A DNA stretch of 17,933 nt from JACRAR01 sp041665185. Its GTDB lineage: Bacteria; Pseudomonadota; Gammaproteobacteria; Burkholderiales; Rhodocyclaceae. Every line of letters begins with the position of its first letter. Position 1 is the first letter of the stretch. Shown here piece by piece: positions 15,048 through 17,933 of this stretch. The translations under genes were made by a program, and so were the position numbers. The notes beneath the pieces were generated by a model that had not been told where the DNA came from, made no database searches, and worked only from the letters and a program-made list of their open reading frames with translations. Location of the stretch: assembly GCA_041665185.1 (NCBI GenBank), contig JBAYJH010000068.1:1-17933 (forward strand). Reading direction: 5' to 3'.

Positions 15048-15986
15048 GGCACTGGTGGCGCCCTCCGCCATGTTCGCGCCGAATTGTCTGGCCAACTTCT
15101 CGGCGATGTTCTGCTTGACGGTGTAATCGCGGATATCTTCTGCTTTGATCGTATCGCGAGCCACTGATTCGACAGTGCCATAAGCATCGGCCAGTCCCAG
15201 GTCGATACTCCTGGCTCCGGTCCACATCAGGCCACTGAACATTTCGGGCGTTTCCTTGAGGCGTTTCCCACGTCCCTTGCGCACCACGTCGACGAACTGT
15301 TTATGGATTTCACCGAGCATCTGCTGCGCGTACTCCTTGTGGTTTGCGTCCTGCGGAGAAAAGGGATCAAGGAAGCCTTTGTTCTGTCCGGCCGTAAGCA
15401 GTCGCCGCTCAACACCCAATTTTTCCATAGTCCCGGTGAAACCGAAGCCGTCCATCAAGACGCCGATCGAGCCAACAATGCTGGCCTTGTCGACGAATAT
15501 CTTGTCGGCTGCCGCCGCGACGTAATACCCACCCGACGCACAAATATCCTCCACGACTACATAGAGCGGAATGCTCGGGTACTTGGCGCGCAGACGCAAT
15601 ATTTCATCGTTGATGATCCCCGATTGCACCGGACTTCCGCCGGGACTGTTGATACGCAAGATGACGCCTTGGGTACCTTGGTCTTCGAAGGCCGACTGTA
15701 GCGCAGTCGTGATGCGTTCAGCACTGGCATCGCCTTTGGCCTGAATGACGCCATTCAGTTGGACCAGCGCCGTATGCCGCTTGCCGTCGCCTAGTCTCTC
15801 GGCGGAATCGCCCCAATCGATGACAAAAGCCAGTACAACCCCGAGGTAAACGAAGCCCAGCAATTTGAAGAAAATGCCCCACCGCCGCTGGCGACGCTGC
15901 TCCGCAATTCCTTCAAGAGCAATTCTTTCGATGGCCTTGCGTTCCCAATTGGGATCATTAGGGGTTCCGTGGTGCTGAACTTCCAT
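15024..15986 (-). CDS. sppA: Signal-peptide peptidase SppA-type, S49 family serine peptidase
   Basis: A 320-residue inner-membrane peptidase of the short, single-domain SppA class. A cytoplasmic N-terminal segment rich in charged residues (WERKAIERIALEGIAEQRRQRR) leads to one membrane helix at about 38-57. The catalytic Ser151 is in DICASGGYYVAAAAD and the likely general-base Lys203 in GQNKGFLDPF, and INSPGGSP (112-119) forms the oxyanion region. Family members cleave remnant signal peptides in the membrane. The ATG at 15986 lies six bases after the Rieske gene, with GAAAGAA just upstream. The coding end overlaps the convergent yceF by 24 bases. Confidence 0.93.
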   Translation of the reverse strand: MEVQHHGTPNDPNWERKAIERIALEGIAEQRRQRRWGIFFKLLGFVYLGVVLAFVIDWGDSAERLGDGKRHTALVQLNGVIQAKGDASAERITTALQSAFEDQGTQGVILRINSPGGSPVQSGIINDEILRLRAKYPSIPLYVVVEDICASGGYYVAAAADKIFVDKASIVGSIGVLMDGFGFTGTMEKLGVERRLLTAGQNKGFLDPFSPQDANHKEYAQQMLGEIHKQFVDVVRKGRGKRLKETPEMFSGLMWTGARSIDLGLADAYGTVESVARDTIKAEDIRDYTVKQNIAEKLARQFGANMAEGATSALSRFVLR

Positions 15987-15992
15987 ACGAGA

Positions 15993-16364
15993 TTATTCTT
16001 TCAGGTAGATGTTGCCGTCGCGTTCCATGGTGCCCAAGGGTATGAGGCCTTTGCCGTCGCAGCGCCCGCCCACGCAACGACCGCTTTGTGGTGCATACAA
16101 GGCGCCATGCGTGCTACAGATCAAGTATAAACCCGAATCATCAAGAAACTTTCCGGGCTGCCAGTCAAGTTCGACAGGTATATGCCCGCAGCGGTTCAAG
16201 TAGGCATGGACCGCATGTTGATGGCGTATGGCGAAAGCAGGTTCAATCGCACCATAACGCTCGACTGAAAAGCGCACGCCTTCTCCGCCATCAACCAGCG
16301 AGGCGGATGGACAGATTGGTTCCCCAAGTGCCACCGTCAGGGCTAGGCGTTCTGCATCAGCCAT
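15993..16364 (-). CDS. Small Rieske [2Fe-2S] protein
   Basis: A 123-residue Rieske-fold protein. The cluster ligands are visible as C59-G-H61 and C83-S-T-H86, with the second-half loop followed by GALYAPQSGRCVGG, a typical Rieske ending. There is no signal peptide or membrane segment, so it is probably a cytosolic electron carrier or ferredoxin-like component; no partner oxygenase is encoded nearby. The ATG at 16364 overlaps the HAD phosphatase end by 22 bases, and sppA follows after six bases, so it belongs to one transcript with both. A TTG at 16394 could extend it by ten residues without family support. Its substrate is unknown to me. Confidence 0.9.
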   Translation of the reverse strand: MADAERLALTVALGEPICPSASLVDGGEGVRFSVERYGAIEPAFAIRHQHAVHAYLNRCGHIPVELDWQPGKFLDDSGLYLICSTHGALYAPQSGRCVGGRCDGKGLIPLGTMERDGNIYLKE

Positions 16365-16999
16365 GCATGCATCTCGGCAACCGACTCCGCGCAAAGCAAT
16401 GGCCCTTCAGCCTCCAAGGACAGGCGCGGATGTGCGCCATACGCCACGGCCACGGCCGGCACGTTGGCGTTCTTGGCCATTAGCAGATCATGGGTAGTGT
16501 CGCCTATCATCAGTGTGCTATCGGCTGCTACAGCGAATTCATCGATGAGTTCCAGCAGCATTTGCGGATGCGGTTTCGAGTGGCACTCGTCGGCGCAGCG
16601 GGATGCGTGGAAAAGAGGCTTCAATCCGCTTGACGCCAAAGCCCGGTCAAGCCCACTGCGGGTCTTGCCGGTCGCGATAGCGAGCAGGAAACCCGCCTCG
16701 CCAAGTGAACGTATCAGTTCGAACGCCCCCCCGAACAGGGCCAATTCGTGATCGCGAGACAGATAGTGGTAACGATAGCGTTCCGCCAACTCCCGATAAC
16801 GCGAGGGGTCAAGATCGGGCAAGGCTTCTCTCAAGGCATCCTGCAAACCCAGCCCGATAATATGCCGCGCCCGTTCATCGGTGGGCGGTTCAATTCCCAA
16901 ATCGCCGCACGCAGCCTGAATCGAAGTAACAATCGCCGCAGCCGAATCCATCAGAGTGCCATCCCAATCGAAAACGATCAGTTCAAAGCGCTTCGCCAT
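16343..16999 (-). CDS. HAD-superfamily phosphatase, phosphoglycolate-phosphatase-like
   Basis: A 218-residue HAD subfamily IA hydrolase. All four motifs are visible: motif I FDWDGTLMDS (nucleophile Asp11 and Asp13), motif II IATGKT, motif III lysine in CHSKPHP, and motif IV MIGDTTHD. A helical cap lies between about residues 18 and 85. The sequence resembles Gph (phosphoglycolate phosphatase), but the true substrate cannot be read from sequence, so no symbol is given. The ATG at 16999 overlaps the rluC end by 17 bases and has a purine-rich GAGAGA upstream. It may be a metabolite-repair or recycling enzyme; this is inference. Confidence 0.9.
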   Translation of the reverse strand: MAKRFELIVFDWDGTLMDSAAAIVTSIQAACGDLGIEPPTDERARHIIGLGLQDALREALPDLDPSRYRELAERYRYHYLSRDHELALFGGAFELIRSLGEAGFLLAIATGKTRSGLDRALASSGLKPLFHASRCADECHSKPHPQMLLELIDEFAVAADSTLMIGDTTHDLLMAKNANVPAVAVAYGAHPRLSLEAEGPLLCAESVAEMHAWLMQNA

Positions 17000-17933
17000 A
17001 ATCTCTCTCTTCGTTAGCTTCCAGCCTGCCGACAAAGCCACGCAGGTCATCCGGCAATGACGCTTCCAGCGAAATCAGTTGCCCACCGAGCGGATGACGA
17101 AATTTCAATTTCGCCGCATGCAGGAACATGCGCTTCAAGCCGGTCTTTTGCAGGTCCTTGTTGAGGGAAAAATCACCATATTTGTCGTCTCCCGCGATCG
17201 GGAAACCGAGATGGGCCAAATGTACGCGAATCTGGTGGGTGCGCCCCGTCTTAAGTTCGACTTCCACCAGGCTGAAATTTTCCCAGCGCGCCAACAGCCG
17301 AACGATGCTATGGGCGTCCTTGCCTTCTGACGAGACGCTGACACGCCGCTCGCCTTCGGCGGTCAGGTACTTTAGCAACGAAAATCGCACATGCTGAAGA
17401 ATGTTGGTCCAGCGTCCTTTGACCAGGGCAAGATAGCGCTTTTCGATTTCGCCATTGCGAAAAGCGTCGTGCAATCGAGTCAAGACGGCCCGCTTCTTGG
17501 CGACGATGAGCAGACCTGAGGTTTCCCTATCCAGGCGGTGTGCGAGTTCGAGCATGCGCGCGTCGGGGCGCTGACGACGCAGTTGCTCGATGACACCGAA
17601 ACTTACCCCACTACCGCCGTGAACTGCTGTCCCGGCGGGCTTGTCGATGACCAACAGGGCTTCGTCTTCGTACGAGATATTGAATGCGCGAGCGGGAATT
17701 CGCGTCGCCGCGCTCCGATCTTGAGTTGTCGCGACCCGGATCGGTGGAATGCGTACGACGTCACCAAGCCGCAGGCGATAGTCCGGTCCGATCCGGCCCT
17801 TATTCACTCTGACCTCTCCGCTCCTCAGAATACGATAGACGTGGCTTTTCGGCACGCCTTTGCAGGCGCGCAACAGGAAGTTGTCGATACGTTGATCGAG
17901 CGCCTCTTCTCCAACTTCCAGCCAAGTCGCGGA
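16983..17933 (-). CDS. rluC: 23S rRNA pseudouridine synthase, RluC type (start beyond right edge)
   Basis: The visible 316 residues start in frame at the right edge (SATWLEVGEEALDQRIDNFL) and continue into an S4 RNA-binding domain (GVPKSHVYRILRSGEVRVNKGR), then the RluA-family catalytic domain. The catalytic Asp is in AHRLDRETSGLLIVAK, at about visible residue 135, and GRTHQIRVHLAHLGFPIAGDDKYG is the conserved late motif. RluC in E. coli makes pseudouridines 955, 2504 and 2580 of 23S rRNA. Only a few N-terminal residues are missing. A TTG at 17873 is internal to the S4 domain and is not the start. It heads the rluC-HAD-Rieske-sppA run. Confidence 0.93.
   Translation of the reverse strand, partial: SATWLEVGEEALDQRIDNFLLRACKGVPKSHVYRILRSGEVRVNKGRIGPDYRLRLGDVVRIPPIRVATTQDRSAATRIPARAFNISYEDEALLVIDKPAGTAVHGGSGVSFGVIEQLRRQRPDARMLELAHRLDRETSGLLIVAKKRAVLTRLHDAFRNGEIEKRYLALVKGRWTNILQHVRFSLLKYLTAEGERRVSVSSEGKDAHSIVRLLARWENFSLVEVELKTGRTHQIRVHLAHLGFPIAGDDKYGDFSLNKDLQKTGLKRMFLHAAKLKFRHPLGGQLISLEASLPDDLRGFVGRLEANEERDYGEAL

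Noticed and set aside
1..17933. Search for mobile elements, CRISPR arrays, tRNA/rRNA genes, defence or toxin-antitoxin islands
   Set aside because: Almost every base belongs to a recognisable housekeeping gene; I saw no transposase, integrase, regularly spaced repeats, cloverleaf sequence or compositional break.

Overview
This window is a dense housekeeping stretch of a betaproteobacterial chromosome, probably from the Rhodocyclales/Nitrosomonadales side of the class. The assignment is inferred from gene order and protein character: rluC - HAD phosphatase - Rieske protein - S49 peptidase - yceF - yceD - rpmF - plsX - fabH - fabD - fabG - acpP - fabF - ygfX - nadB - rpoE - rseA - rseB - mucD - glutaredoxin-like - lepA - lepB. 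I see no mobile element, CRISPR array, tRNA, rRNA or prophage gene, and base composition looks even and moderately GC-rich throughout. No non-coding stretch exceeds 300 bases; the longest is the 262-base nadB/rpoE divergent region.

Layout from left to right. Positions 1-6000 hold a leftward envelope-stress and translation block, in transcription order rpoE, rseA, rseB, mucD, a small glutaredoxin-like gene, lepA and the start of lepB. SigmaE (RpoE), its membrane anti-sigma factor (RseA), the periplasmic regulator (RseB) and a periplasmic DegP-type protease (MucD) form one stress circuit. A good sigmaE-like promoter candidate lies between rseB and mucD. nadB (NAD biosynthesis) faces rightward from the same intergenic region as rpoE.

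Positions 7822-14346 hold the leftward fatty-acid/phospholipid operon: yceD, rpmF (ribosomal protein L32), plsX, fabH, fabD, fabG, acpP, fabF, ending in a small two-helix membrane protein of the YgfX/CptA type. It starts from a well-formed sigma70-type promoter at 14370-14398, and acpP appears to have its own extended -10 promoter. Junctions are tight, with several stop/start overlaps (plsX/fabH, fabD/fabG). yceF (Maf-type nucleotide pyrophosphatase) diverges from yceD, as in E. coli.

Positions 15024-17933 hold a second leftward cluster: rluC (23S rRNA pseudouridine synthase, start beyond the right edge), a phosphoglycolate-phosphatase-like HAD hydrolase, a small Rieske protein and an SppA-type membrane peptidase, with overlaps or single-digit gaps at every junction. 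The sppA and yceF coding ends overlap head-to-head by 24 bases.

I found no undescribed system. The points worth a second look are regulatory or architectural: the mucD promoter, the palindrome touching the acpP ribosome-binding site, abutting and overlapping convergent gene ends, several non-ATG starts, the solitary YgfX protein, and the Rieske/HAD/peptidase/RluC linkage.
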